DNA from: Plasmopara viticola
Lineage: Eukaryota; Oomycota; Peronosporomycetes; Peronosporales; Peronosporaceae
Reading direction: 5' to 3'
Assembly: GCA_001695595.3 (NCBI GenBank)
Contig: MBPM02000028.1
Span: 372,001-436,000, forward strand
DNA: 64,000 nucleotides
In this document: one piece after another, positions 11,701-22,400 of the stretch
How positions within the stretch are numbered: position 1 is the stretch's first letter
How the letters are laid out: each line of letters begins with the position of its first letter
The notes under the pieces: generated by a model
What the model was told of the DNA's origin: nothing
What the model saw: only the letters and a program-made list of their open reading frames with translations
The model's database searches: none
Program-made: the position numbers and the translations under genes

Positions 11701-12330
11701 GTCAATTCTTTTCTCCAAACTTGAACCAACCGACCATGCCAAGTCACGTTACGATTATAGTTTATTTGTGATTCTACACATTGTGCGAGTAGTGATTCTT
11801 CGATGCTTGTGGATACGCAGAATTGATATTCGCATTCATGAGTTTCTAGGCAAGATCATCGAAGGTAACGCTCAAGTCGAGGCTGTTATAGTATTTTACA
11901 TACAGCACTTCTATCAAGATTTATACTGCAAAAGTTTAGGCCATTCCGGTGCCAAACTGTGGCAATTAATTGAGTTGTTAGCTAGACTGTGATCCACCAG
12001 CAATTTTCTGCTAAAATTCCATAATGAAGACTTAGTGGAGCTGAATAACACTTCGTCACATTGCCACTTATATCCTCAACGTTACCCTGAACCCTTTAGC
12101 AGCCGCCACACTATTCTAGCTGAGAGAATGACCCTAGAAAATGCTGGTTTTAATCGGCCTTTCGCTTTTCCCACCTTGGCACCTTTTGGCCTTTGGTCTT
12201 TTCGTCTTTTTGAGGGTTTACTCCTGGAATCAGTCGTAGCCGATATGCTAATTGCGCCTATTTGAGGTCACGGGTTAACCCGATCTATGTCACATCTTAC
12301 ATACCGATTCGGTGGGACTACTGTCAAGTT
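5789..12330 (+). mobile_element. Decayed 6.5 kb LINE, copy 1
   Basis: A long, multiply frameshifted non-LTR retrotransposon. In order it shows an unrecognised 5' region, the C-terminal part of an apurinic-type endonuclease (about 8,560-8,700; LVDPWR-type and S-R-I-D-Y-I-L-V-S pattern), a reverse transcriptase (about 9,600-10,200; degraded palm with PGRD and VHRGGPSSPA), and a long C-terminal region (LLGIYYEPTL, RGQVVILQQIILP) to about 12,265. The order and motifs fit an L1-like LINE. Stops and frameshifts occur throughout, so it cannot move. Exact ends are uncertain because no target duplication is recognisable. It is orthologous in position to the copies at 19490 and 36046. Confidence 0.75.
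9658..10659 (+). pseudogene. Reverse transcriptase remnant of LINE copy 1
   Basis: Two adjoining open stretches encode the reverse transcriptase core of the LINE. The first (9658-10035) covers fingers and palm up to VHRGGPSSPAVFVIFI. The second (10039-10659) carries the catalytic region and thumb. The normally invariant motif is FAGD (in VISFAGDCTGLL) where the unit-4 copy has FADD, so one metal-binding aspartate is lost. In the first palm motif the expected F-x-D is also gone (LLVLLKPLIVS against LLDFAKAFDRV in unit 4). The enzyme is inactive by sequence. Confidence 0.75.
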
Positions 12331-12566
12331 AGCGATCCTTGTAGCTTTCCGCCACCCAGTATTATCGTCTCTCCCAATTTATACTTCTAGAAAAGGTCCT
12401 TCCGGTAACCACGCGTAGTAAAAACACGGAAGCCGTATACTTCTCACAAACAAGCCATGCGATCTGCCAGCGTAAGAAAAGATGAATGTCTCATGATACA
12501 AGAGAATTGATCAAAAGCTGGTCCATCGATTCCCCTTCTCATCACTTTTCTGTCAAAACCATAAAG

Positions 12567-13331
12567 ATGAAGTTGCTCTTCTTGTTGCTCAAGCATCTGG
12601 CTGGCATTAACATGTGCATCGCCATCAACTTGGGCCCTCGAGACGATCGTCCGGTTTCTTGTTCTCTACGACAAAACTTTGCTACTTCGAAAGGAACGAC
12701 GCCAACCAACAACGGAGCTGAGCACGATCAACGCGTCAGTGCAGAGGAAGACAGAGCATCGTGGAGCATAAGTGGATGGACTTTTTCAAACAATCAAACG
12801 AAAGAGGCAGTAGGAGTCTACGTGAGCCTCTCCTGAGCGAGGAGGTAGACGACGCCGCGGTTGCCAAGTGTTTAGCCGAAATTAATGCTTTGGTTGGCCA
12901 AACAATTCGATACCATGAGGACAAGGGCCCACAATTAAACAAACTGATTCAAAAGCTGGAAAAGATCACGAAATCAGAGAATGAAGTCGTCAGGACTCTT
13001 GTTCGGATGTTGAAAGCCCGAAACACTGTGGGCGCGGTCGGCGATGCATGGCTCGCGTCCAAAACGAATCCTGCTCAAGTGTTGAAAATGTTGCGAACAT
13101 TTATCGAGCGAAGGGCACATCAATTTTGTCCACAGCGATCTATTCATCCCGTGGCTAAAGTGCGTCAACAAATGTTAAAAGAAAAGTCCTCTCGCGGAAT
13201 CGGAATGGAACAGCTTAGTACTGGCTTCGAAAGAATTAAATTTCAACGATCACAATCCGAATGGACTCCCGGCTCCTCTCAGAAAAGAAGTATCGGAGGA
13301 CGAAGTGAAGACTTTTAATGCACTTTTTTGA
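12567..13331 (+). pseudogene. Broken RxLR WY-domain effector (C1)
   Basis: C-type effector, best compared with intact C4 (43440-44210). The start at 12567 gives the family signal peptide (MKLLFLLLKHLAGINMCIAI). The RxLR position reads CSLR instead of RSLR, followed by AEEDR. A one-base loss near 12770 (three A in C4, two here) ends the first frame. The second frame from 12761 runs through the WY region but is disturbed again near 13095-13120, where QEYLQRQRQ of C4 is replaced by unrelated residues and the rest is read out of frame. The unit-aligned stop would be the TGA at 13329-13331. C2 carries the same lesions and C3 those in its preserved part. Confidence 0.85.
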
Positions 13332-14207
13332 TCAAGCAGAAAAGTCAGCTCTACGTACTGTTGGCTTTCAACGATTAGCACCTTATCATTGAAGTAATAC
13401 TTTAATTTTTTTCGTATAAGCTCTGCATTCCATGACCCGTGCGATCATTCCCTTATTTATTCGGTGATTAATACTCTAGAGCGTGTAATAAACGTTGTTT
13501 AGCTTAAGTATCACCCCTACTTCTCAAGAAGTGCTGATTAGACAGCTTTTGTACATAATCGAACATTTTGACGAGAGGTTAGGATAGTAGAAGATATACC
13601 AAGAACGAAGATTGTGCAACATGAGCCCCTCCTTGACAAGTGCGACGCCGTAGAGGAGCTCGCACTGTGTACATTATGACGCGCATCCCAATGAAGGTAT
13701 TACAGACAAATATGACAATATATTGTGCAAAAGATACAGCCTTCCCGCAACATGTGGTGCCAAGCAAAAGGTGCCAAATGTTGACATTCGCTTCTTTTTC
13801 ACCAATTCATTCAATCATCGACCAAGTTTAGTGTAAACGACGGCGTAGAGAGTGTCGAGCGATTAAACAGGGTTAATTCCGCTACTTTAACAATGCCATT
13901 CACTCACGTAGCGTCGTTGCGTCCTTTCGTTGCGACGAGAATTGCGAAAGTTTGTCCTTTTAAAACATCTGAGGATTCCTATCAATATTTATAATGAGAA
14001 AATAGAGCTACTCAGTCGTAACATCGTATGTCCGCAAGAGGGATGGGAGAAGGCCCATTCATTATTTAAACATGAAATCGGGTTTTACCACATGTCTTAT
14101 GACCAAAACATGCGGCTATCCTTAGATTGGCCGATACGTGGTCGTGAGGTGGCTAAATGGCTAGCTTTGATCCCTTGTCATCTCACTTTCTTTCTTGCTC
14201 CATTGCA
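13332..14207. other. Intergenic C1-A2 with conserved promoter region; no gene
   Basis: No gene supported. It contains the dispersed intergenic repeat (about 13,716-13,870), the inverted CCAAT box AGATTGGC (14124-14131) and the A-type initiator region TCATCTCACTTTCTTTCTTG (14178-14197), ending 10 bases before the A2 start codon. The stretch 13,978-13,996 is the intact target site that carries an S element in unit 3. Confidence 0.6.
14124..14197 (+). promoter_or_regulatory. A2 promoter: inverted CCAAT box and initiator
   Basis: AGATTGGC at 14124-14131 (ATTGG is CCAAT on the other strand) lies 84 bases before the A2 ATG. The sequence TCATCTCACTTTCTTTCTTG at 14178-14197 resembles the oomycete initiator plus flanking promoter region. 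Transcription starting here would give a 5' leader of only about 25 bases, which is why the ATG at 14208 is preferred to the upstream in-frame ATG at 14157. The assignment is by resemblance only. Confidence 0.5.
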
Positions 14208-14999
14208 ATGAAGTTGCTCAAGATTCTGGCCAGTGTCACCGTATGCGTCGCTTTCGACTCGGGCGTTGAAAGCTTTAGCGGCGTTCATCCCGACTCTCGC
14301 CCGATACATAAGGGGCGCGCTCTTTCTGATGGATCAACGCGGTTGGATGGCAAAGCTAAAGACGGCAAAAGCGACACGGCAGAGGAAGAGAGAAATGGTA
14401 AAGAAATTCTTGCGAGCGTGGGGAACTATTTTCGGCGTCCAGCCGCCAAAGAGAATGCGGAGCTGTCGGAGAAACTCTTACCATTGGGGAGAGACGAACA
14501 TGGCTTTACCTCGGATACGAAGCGAGTTGTTGGCTTGTTTGAAGAAGTAAAAATGGGCCGTAAGGACAAGGGCCCACTGTTGATGGAACTGGTTGTCAAG
14601 ATGCAAAAGGTCGAGGAATCGAAGAATTTTGCCGACACGACCATGGTGACGATGTTAAAAGATCCCAAGACGATGAATTTGGTCGTCAAAGAATGGATCA
14701 AGTCTGGGAAAACTCCAACTGAAGCATCCAAGTTTTTGCTACGACATGTAAAGGACCAGAAGTGGATGGATTTTGTCAATAGTGATATGTTTAATCCGTG
14801 GCTGACCTACGTCACCAGATATTATTTAAACATGAAAGAAAATTCAACTTTCCCGGACAGGTTAGCCTTGGCGACTTCTGTGAAAAAATTGTTCCATGAA
14901 AATCGCAATACGGACGAAGTTGCGGCGGCTAGGGCCAAACTTTTTACAACTGAGGACGGAAAATCAGTTGATCATATAATTGCATTTGCTCAAGCATAA
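14208..14999 (+). CDS. Secreted RxLR-like WY-domain effector candidate (A2)
   Basis: A 263-residue protein predicted to be secreted and, by family resemblance, delivered to host tissue. Residues 1-16 form a signal peptide (MKLLKILASVTVCVAF). The RxLR position (31-34) reads RPIH, so the motif is degenerate, but an acidic EEER follows at 59-62. Residues about 120-205 match the WY helical fold: FADTTMVTML, then W163 in KEWIKSGKTPTEASKFLL, then W197 and Y201 in NPWLTYV. No transmembrane segment or enzyme motif is visible. The start at 14208 was chosen because it matches the start of all paralogs and sits just after the initiator. The encoded protein is identical to A4 (31874-32665). The host target is unknown; effector status is inference from motifs and clustering. 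Confidence 0.85.
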   Translation: MKLLKILASVTVCVAFDSGVESFSGVHPDSRPIHKGRALSDGSTRLDGKAKDGKSDTAEEERNGKEILASVGNYFRRPAAKENAELSEKLLPLGRDEHGFTSDTKRVVGLFEEVKMGRKDKGPLLMELVVKMQKVEESKNFADTTMVTMLKDPKTMNLVVKEWIKSGKTPTEASKFLLRHVKDQKWMDFVNSDMFNPWLTYVTRYYLNMKENSTFPDRLALATSVKKLFHENRNTDEVAAARAKLFTTEDGKSVDHIIAFAQA

Positions 15000-16415
15000 A
15001 ACACCAACAAACATGCAACGGACAGTGAAGGTCGTCTCGTCGTTTGGCCGTCGTTTACCATTCATCGAGTGGAAGTACTCATATCGAAGACCGCCTTTGA
15101 TCCCGATCCTACGTCCCTTTATACGATTAGCACTTTAATTTTGCATACATGCGCTTTGTCTATCTTTTTTCCCTTTAAATTACTTTGACTTCGGTTTTTC
15201 TACGCGATGAGTTTTTTATTCTTAGGAATGACTACTTTGAAGTGTTAAAGCAACGTTTAGTATCACACATTCAATTAATTAGTAGCGCAACACTTGAAGC
15301 ATGGCAGACATTGTAGCGTTATAATTGTATACACCCAAAGCCGACCGTTTAAGTTACTGCTGAAAAGGCTCACACTCAATTATCTTGACTGAGGTGAAGC
15401 TGTTTACCTATACCTCTCAAGCGGAATAGTGTCTCTTTGCTCTTAATGGTGAACTCTGGTTTCAACGTACGATACGCCAACAACGAAGAGTGTACAATTT
15501 GAGCCACTTCTCGACAAGAGCGACGCCGTGGACGAGCAGAAAAGGAATGACAATAACGTTGCAATCACACACTCTTTGACAAGTGCTTTCATACTCAAAA
15601 ATCGCATCCAAAGACTAGAAAAACGGCATGTATGATAAGCCACTCGCTCGTGCCAGCGTTATTGTGCAAAAGAACAATTGCTAGTTGCCAAGCAAAAGCT
15701 GCCAAATTTGGACATTTGCTTTTTAATCAACCTCGATAAATTGCATTCGCCAATTTCACAAAAAGATTTGCGTAAAGATGGCAAAAAGAGCGTTGCGCGA
15801 GATAACGCTTGTGTCATGGTCCCATCAAGCTGTCGTCGACTACGTGGTCGATCACTCTTGACACGATCGTGTAAACAGACGTCAGCTTTGCTCGTTAATA
15901 AAGGCATTACAATGGGTCAAACCCCACTACCTTGACAACTGACTTTAGGAATTGTCCGTTGTTTGAATGCAACGACAAGGGCAAAAGTGCAAAATGTTGC
16001 ATGCAAGGAATACTGCGACGTGCTTGCCTTTGGTGTTTTCTACGCAATTTCTTTTGGCTCGCGTAACGTCGTAAATATTTTGTATTGTGTGCGCTTTTCG
16101 GACTTATATGTACTCAAAAGCACCCGGGTAGCCTTATTTTTATCAATAACGGTGCTCCGTCGTCATAAAGCCATTATAAATATTAAATTAAAAATTTTAT
16201 GATTGTAAATTTGCTTAGCTAATAGATAGTTGAACGTAAATATGCTTGACTAATAGATAGTTGAAACCTAAGAGATGTAAAATAGGCCCACTAAAATTTA
16301 CGTGTTGTGCCACATGTCTAAAAAGCAAAACATGCTGTTATCCTTAGATTGGCGAACAAGTAGTCTGGCTAATGGCTAGTCCCCGTTACATCCCTTTTTT
16401 TCTTGCTTTAATGGA
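15000..16415. other. Intergenic A2-B2; repeated flank, no gene
   Basis: A-to-B spacer, near-identical to 32,666-34,083 and more diverged from 1,322-2,716. It includes the dispersed repeat (about 15,640-15,800) and the B-type promoter with AGATTGGC at 16346-16353, 70 bases before the B2 start. Small open frames (15678-15935, 15963-16202) are shared with the recent copy only and have no recognisable product. Confidence 0.6.
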
Positions 16416-17204
16416 ATGAAGTTGCTCAAGTTTCTGGCTAGTGTCACCGTATGCATCGCTCTCGACTCGGGCGTTGATAGCTCTCGCAACGATCGTCGCG
16501 ACTCTCACTCTATACGAAAGGGACGCGCTCTTTCAGATGGACCAATGCAGATAAACGACAACGCTAAAGCCAACAAAAGCGACATGGCAGAGGAAGCGAG
16601 ACACTTTGGAGACACCTTTGCGTTTGTGGGGCACTATCTTGGACGTCCAGCCGTCGATGAAAATGCGGGGCTGTATGAGAAACTCTTACCTAAACAGACA
16701 GGCGAAGGTGGGGTTGCCGCGAATGAGCAGAAAGTTATCGGCTTGTTTAAACAAGTCAACGAGGGCTATAGTAACGAGGGCCCACGTTTGATGGAACTGG
16801 TTGCTAAAATGCAATACGTCGAGCATTTGAAAGAATTTGCCGACACGACCATGGTCACGATGTTAAAAAACCCCAAGACAATGGATTTGGTCATCAAGGA
16901 ATGGATCAAGTCTGAGAAAACGCCAACTGAAGTGTCAGAATTTTTGCTACGATATGTGAAGGATGAAAAGTGGATGAATTTTGTCAAGAGCGATCTGTTT
17001 AACCCGTGGCTGACCTACGTCAGCCGATGTTATACGAAACTTAAATCGAGTGATCGGGATACGACAGCCTTGGCGAAGTCTGTTAATAAATTGTTTTTTG
17101 AAGGTCGCAATACCGAAGAAACTGATGTGGCCAGTGCCAAAGCTTTTGAAACTGCGGACGGGAAGCATGTTGCTGTTTTGATTATGACACTTTATCCAGT
17201 CTGA
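16416..17204 (+). CDS. Secreted RxLR-like WY-domain effector candidate (B2)
   Basis: A 262-residue secreted protein, the intact counterpart of frameshifted B1. Residues 1-16 are the signal peptide (MKLLKFLASVTVCIAL). HSIR at 31-34 stands where the canonical RxLR should be, followed by KGRALSDG. The acidic site is weakened to EEAR at 59-62. Residues 97-109 contain a single copy of the 13-residue segment (TGEGGVAANEQKV) that is triplicated in the 45316 gene. The WY region is at about 120-205, with W163 (KEWIKSEKTPTEVSEFLL), W197 and Y201 (NPWLTYV). It aligns with A2 without gaps through the WY region. No other domain is recognised. The function is inferred: a host-directed effector. Confidence 0.85.
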   Translation: MKLLKFLASVTVCIALDSGVDSSRNDRRDSHSIRKGRALSDGPMQINDNAKANKSDMAEEARHFGDTFAFVGHYLGRPAVDENAGLYEKLLPKQTGEGGVAANEQKVIGLFKQVNEGYSNEGPRLMELVAKMQYVEHLKEFADTTMVTMLKNPKTMDLVIKEWIKSEKTPTEVSEFLLRYVKDEKWMNFVKSDLFNPWLTYVSRCYTKLKSSDRDTTALAKSVNKLFFEGRNTEETDVASAKAFETADGKHVAVLIMTLYPV

Positions 17205-17864
17205 TTATATATTCTCGGGGTCTTTTCGTCAATCTTTTTTCTCAACAAATTTTAACTCGACGTTGCTTCTTTTAGGCGAGTAGTATGCATATTTCTTACG
17301 TTTGTTCGAAAACCCACTTGCTCGCGACAATGTGGTACAAACAGGTTCCACGTTAACCGCTAGGAGACGTGGTTTTACAGGTGCAAAAAGGGAAAATTCG
17401 TTCGCCGATCGCCGAAGGTTTTTGCATTTGCCACATCGACGCAAAAGATTGCGCAATCGACAACAAGACAAGCGTCGAGCGAGACGCAAGCGGGAGGTGT
17501 CGCCACCGCCATAAAACGTACTTTTGAAATTGTATGCAACTACAACGGCAACGATGTATTACTAGAGCAAAAAGCTGCACGCAAAGACCGAAAAGAGGTA
17601 CTGAGATTGGGTACCCAGAGGACCCATTTTTCAAAGCAAAACCTCGTCGCGATGTAATTAGTGCATGACGCTGGCCGAGTGGTGGCTTTTTGAGTCAGCA
17701 ACTTGCACTAAGTAGGCTGACATTGCCGTCTTGCGATGAGCAAATAGTGATCTATAACGTTGGTCATGCTGAGGGTACTTGTTTTTGCTTGGTTCACTTT
17801 CAAAGCCACAAAAAATAGTACTACGTATTCCAAAAAGGCAATTTCGCAAAACAATGGTGCTCGA
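17205..17864. other. 3' flank of B2; no gene
   Basis: Near-identical copy of 3,505-4,163, with no supported gene. Its right end (17853-17864) is the left target-site duplication AATGGTGCTCGA of the following element. Confidence 0.6.
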
Positions 17865-19004
17865 TTTTCGGAAAAGGTTGGGGTGACGCCCTCCTTCCAA
17901 GCGCGGGGGCTGCGCGCTTCGGGCAGGTGCTCTCGGGCATCTGCAGGTCTCTAACGAGTCTCACCCTCGACGCGACGGTCTCCAGCACCAGGCCAAACCC
18001 CCTTCCACGCCCTTAACCGCGCCAACCGCATCCGGATTGGCTCCTTTAATGTGAATTCTCTAGGTTCGAAGCGCAAGAAGCACGAAACACTCCCCGAAGA
18101 TCTCCGGCGCTACCGCGTCGATATCCTTGGCCTCCGAGAAACCAAGATCTACGATAGAGGTGAGCACCGCATTGATGACTTCCTTCTAACCCTGAAAAAA
18201 AAAAAAAAGCCAAGACCGAAGTCACCGAAATCCGCCGCCACTGCAACCCGTCGGGCGCCACTCGACACGCCCGATCCCGAGAAGAAACCTGGCACCACAC
18301 TAAGAAGCTCGAAACACTTCTCGGCGATATTAAAGATCTATCCCGACGCAAGTCCCTGGCCACCCTCGCGCTCCACCGCCTCTGGTCCGTCTGGCTCCGC
18401 CCCACGTTCATCTCACCCAAGACACGCATTCGATTGTACAACACCAACGTTCTACCAATTCTGCTGTACAACTGGGCTCTTACCAAGTCAGAGCTCCACG
18501 GCCTCGAGAGTTTCCATCGCCGCCAGCTTCGCTACGCTCTTGGCTATCGCTACCCCCGACCCATTTCGAATGCAAGACTCTACGACCTCTGTGATGAGCG
18601 GCCGCTGAGACTACGACTGACACAAGTTCGCTGGCGCCTGTTTGGCCATGTACTTCGCCGCTATCCCGACATTCCAGCTTACCTCCAGATGCGTGCCTAC
18701 TTCTTCTCCACTGCAGCAAAATGGCGCGGACGTCCCCGCACCACGCTTCCCTCGACACTCGACCACAACCTTGTTTCCCGTGGCTCCGGCTTTCGACTCC
18801 GGATAGCACAAGACCTCGAAGTGGTACGTACCCTTGCACAAGACCGAAAGAAATGGAAGACCCATACGACCTCGGTGCTGGATGCACTGCCCGCCGAACG
18901 AGACTCGACGTATGCGGACACCACTCTATGCCGTGGACTAGCCAGACTGAGCCTAGCACGTGCATACCTTGGCAACGCGATAACGTAATACATTACATTA
19001 CATT
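17865..19004 (+). mobile_element. Internally deleted LINE (1.14 kb), copy 2
   Basis: Copy of the element at 4164-5303, carried by the large segmental duplication (offset 13,701 bases), with the same 12-bp target duplication and the same internal A-rich junction (about 18,196-18,208). It is not an independent insertion. Confidence 0.85.
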
Positions 19005-19039
19005 AATGGTGCTCGAGTCATATACATACAGGGTATATA

Positions 19040-19123
19040 GAAACCGGCAAGACATTTCATAATATATTTAAGCACCTTAAATTTTAGCACCTTAAATTTA
19101 TTATGAAATGTCTTGCCGGTTTC
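19040..19123. repeat. Inverted repeat with 25-bp arms, copy 2
   Basis: Duplicate of the hairpin at 5339-5422, carried by the segmental duplication; arms at 19040-19064 and 19099-19123. Confidence 0.85.
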
Positions 19124-19152
19124 TTTCTTTTAATATGTAGCATGTGACTGAT

Positions 19153-19477
19153 GTCAAGGAAAAGGTTAAGGTGACGCCCTCCTTCCAAGCGCGGGGGCTA
19201 AATGCTCGCGCGCTTCGAGCAGGTACTCTCGGGCATCTGCAGGTCTCTAACGAGTCTCACCCTCGACGCGACGGTCTCCAGCACCAGGGCGCCACCTGGG
19301 CTCTTACCAAGTCAGAGCAAAACAAAATAACGGAAGACCCTCACGACCTCGGTGCTGGTTGCACTGCCCGCCGAACGAGACCCGACGTATGCGGACACCA
19401 CTCTATGCCGTGGACTAGCCAGACTGAGCCTAGCACGTGCATAACTTGGCAGCGCGATAACGTAATACAATACAATA
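19153..19477 (+). mobile_element. Short non-autonomous LINE derivative, copy S2
   Basis: Duplicate of S1 with the same 12-bp target duplication (CATGTGACTGAT), carried by the large segmental duplication. Confidence 0.85.
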
Positions 19478-19489
19478 CATGTGACTGAT

Positions 19490-22400
19490 AATTAATTGGG
19501 CTTTTATTCTACATTTATTCCGAATAATTCGGCAATTTGCCAGTCACTCCAAGAGTGGACAAAGACAGACCCAAGCTTTTGACTGGAATTGCTTTAAACT
19601 ACACTGTAGTGAAACTTACTAATTAGGACGCTAGGCCGTACTGACGTAAGTCTACGAAAAGCTTGAATGTCACGCGGAATGGAAGAGGGCATGCATTGTA
19701 GGCTGCACTTACACTGTGTCCGGGTATTGAGGCAATTTTGACTTAGTGTTTGCTTAATGCTACTTGCGCAGTAATCGCTTAACAATCATCCATTTTCATT
19801 AATCACTTTGGTGACATAAAAACTTGATAAAAAAGAACACACAAACGGTAATTTTTACCTTGACGGGCCCGCAAAGGGACAAAAAATTGGCGCCAGACAT
19901 GGCAAAATGCTGCACCAAGAGCCGATTTTTTTTTGCGTCCGGCTGACGCCATATTTGAAAAGGCGGAAGATCCTTTGCTGAATCCAGACCGTGACCCACA
20001 AGACAAACGATGCGCCGCTTTAGCTGGAGTACCCCATCATGTCCCTTCGGACTTATGTTTTCCAATGTGAATTCCGGCTAGAGAGCTCACATCAAGTTTA
20101 TTAAACACGGAAATAATGACCTTACTGGGTTCAATGCCGCGGACACCGTTTTGGTCGTCTAATCTGGCCGATCTTTGAGACTTAAAGGCTATTCGAAATG
20201 CTGAAATTAGTTTTTAGTGCACCGATCGGGAGGTGTGCAAAGAATTGGTGTGACCATTTGCGGTCGTAAATTTTAAGCTTAACCTTAGTTCAGGTACAGT
20301 CACTAGTATTATGTGGACCTTCAGCGCCTACCAGATGACGCCACGGACGGAATCATTTGTGACTGGATTGCTCAAAAAGGTACACCTCTGGTGTTTATTA
20401 CACCGGCTCACGAAGTTGGTGGTGTTCGTTCACGCAGGCGCCGGGCTTATTCTAACCCAGATATGCCTCCGGTCTCAGTCATGCTGGATAAATGACCCAG
20501 GTTCGATCAAATCCGGCTTCCATGTCACGGCCATTCAGTGGTTCACCACCGTGATAGGGCGTACAGTAATGTGGTCCCTCCCTTTATCAAAGAATCAGGA
20601 AAGAAAGCCAAAATTCGCAAATCTGAGCCTGAGGAACCAAGTCTCAATTAAGATGATGCTGGAAGCGTATGACAATGAGAGCGACTCAAGAGACCATTCG
20701 GCAATGAATGGTAATTTTGGGTTGGAATGTGTGTCACATAGTGAGATCACTCCGATTCAGAACTTGGTTCACTTTCCTCAATGGAAGACATTGAGCCTTC
20801 AATTATGGCTAGATCAAAATCAGTCTGGCCAAATGGAGGCGAGCCAGTAAAATCAATTACAGCGGCCAATTTTTTGCCTGCGCGCATTCTTCGGGCAAAA
20901 AATTGGTACTTAGTATTGTCGCCACCCCGACAGTGGAATTGCGGCGTTTACCTCCCTCCCAACGGAAATATCCGCCTATTTTCTCTATGAAATCTTATGT
21001 ATGGCCTCGTGAAGAATGAGAAGGACCCATTCCGTCGGACCACAATGCCCATCTCTCAGACACAACTATGGAACCACCTCAGTCTGTGGCGTCTTTTGTA
21101 ACGGTTTTGGGGGTGAGCGGAAAAATATTAAAGTCAAGGCAATGTTGAAGAAATAGCCCTTTCTTAACTCTGCGCGGTCATTCAGGAATATTTGCGATCT
21201 TTAATCCAGATCACTGACCCATACATACTACTATCAACGGTCCAAGCACAACCAAGCCTTGACCGAGTTTTACTCGATTCGGAAGTGTATGCCAAATTTC
21301 ACCACCTTCGGTCAAAGGCTTTTGTTCACGCGGTCGTCCGAGAATTGGGCACACGCGACTACCCATCGTCAGCCCATCGATCAATATCCGGCCGCGTCTC
21401 ACCACTTTATCTAAACCAGACCGACTTTGACTTCCAGTCACTTTTGGGTCAATTGTGCCCGGAACAGACCCATTTCTGGTGAGAGTCAAAACTGGCTCAG
21501 GCTGATCTAGCTCTGCAAATAATTGCACCTAGCATCTATATGGGCCCGCTTCAATTGAGTGCGGTTCTCGATAAGGCAACATCGGCACTGCCCCACTCAT
21601 TGTGCTTATTATGGGATAATGTGACTCTGTCCGCCATAAGGAATCCTAACTTGATGAGAAGAATTTTGGCTGGGCCACTTTCCTATGAACTACGCAAAGC
21701 TTTTGAAAATCTGCGCAAGCAGGCTACTTTACTGGATCTCTCGGTTTCCATTTTCCTAAAAATACAACGGACTTTAATGGGATACTCAATCGATACAAAT
21801 GGTTTAAATAATGTATCACAACGAACCCTAAATTACTTCTCGAACAACTTCCACATGGTGGGAATTCAAAACACAAAATTTACGGGTATCAAATGCCAAA
21901 AAAGAGCCCAATTTCACTGGAAAACAGCTTCCCAGCTAAGCTCCAGTTTTTGGTCTCAAAATAACATGACCTTTTTCACAGGGCAAGCTAGTGTTGGTTT
22001 ATTTGTGACACCTACTTACCCTATCCGAAAGATTCAAGGCATTACGCGCCTCCTCACCCGGTATCTCCTTATCCGGGGTAATATTGAACATGCATCCACG
22101 TGCAATACGCCCCAGTTTAGCCAAGACACCGGGCTGTCTTTTTTGGAGATTTTCCCCTTATTTTGGAAAAATCAGTCTTCTTATTGTTCTGGGGGACCTT
22201 ATTACCATCATTTCCAGTCAGCTAGATCAGGCACGACATGGCGATAGAAATTCAAGGGCGCAACAAATTGCTCGACTGGATGAGTTTAATCCGTTTGGTC
22301 GACCCTTGGCGACTTCAAAACTTCGATCTTCAACAATTTACAAGCCCCATCTCAAGTTCAAGAATTGACTACATCTTAGTCAGCTCTCAACTTTTCCACA

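Larger units (their letters stand above)
2610..13870 (+). repeat. 11.3 kb segmental duplication, left copy
   Basis: Near-identical to about 16,310-27,570 (offset 13,699-13,701). It spans B1, all LINE material and C1. Visible differences are few: one A in B1, one G near 3,517, a substitution near 10,273, and scattered changes toward both edges. Identity falls gradually outside the stated limits, so the borders are approximate. Confidence 0.85.
13745..17220 (+). repeat. 3.5 kb near-identical block A2-B2
   Basis: Near-identical to about 31,411-34,890 (offset 17,666-17,668). A2 and A4 encode the same protein; B2 and B4 differ by a few substitutions. The right part (16,310-17,220) also belongs to the 11.3 kb duplication, so B2 is shared by both homogenised blocks. 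Confidence 0.85.
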
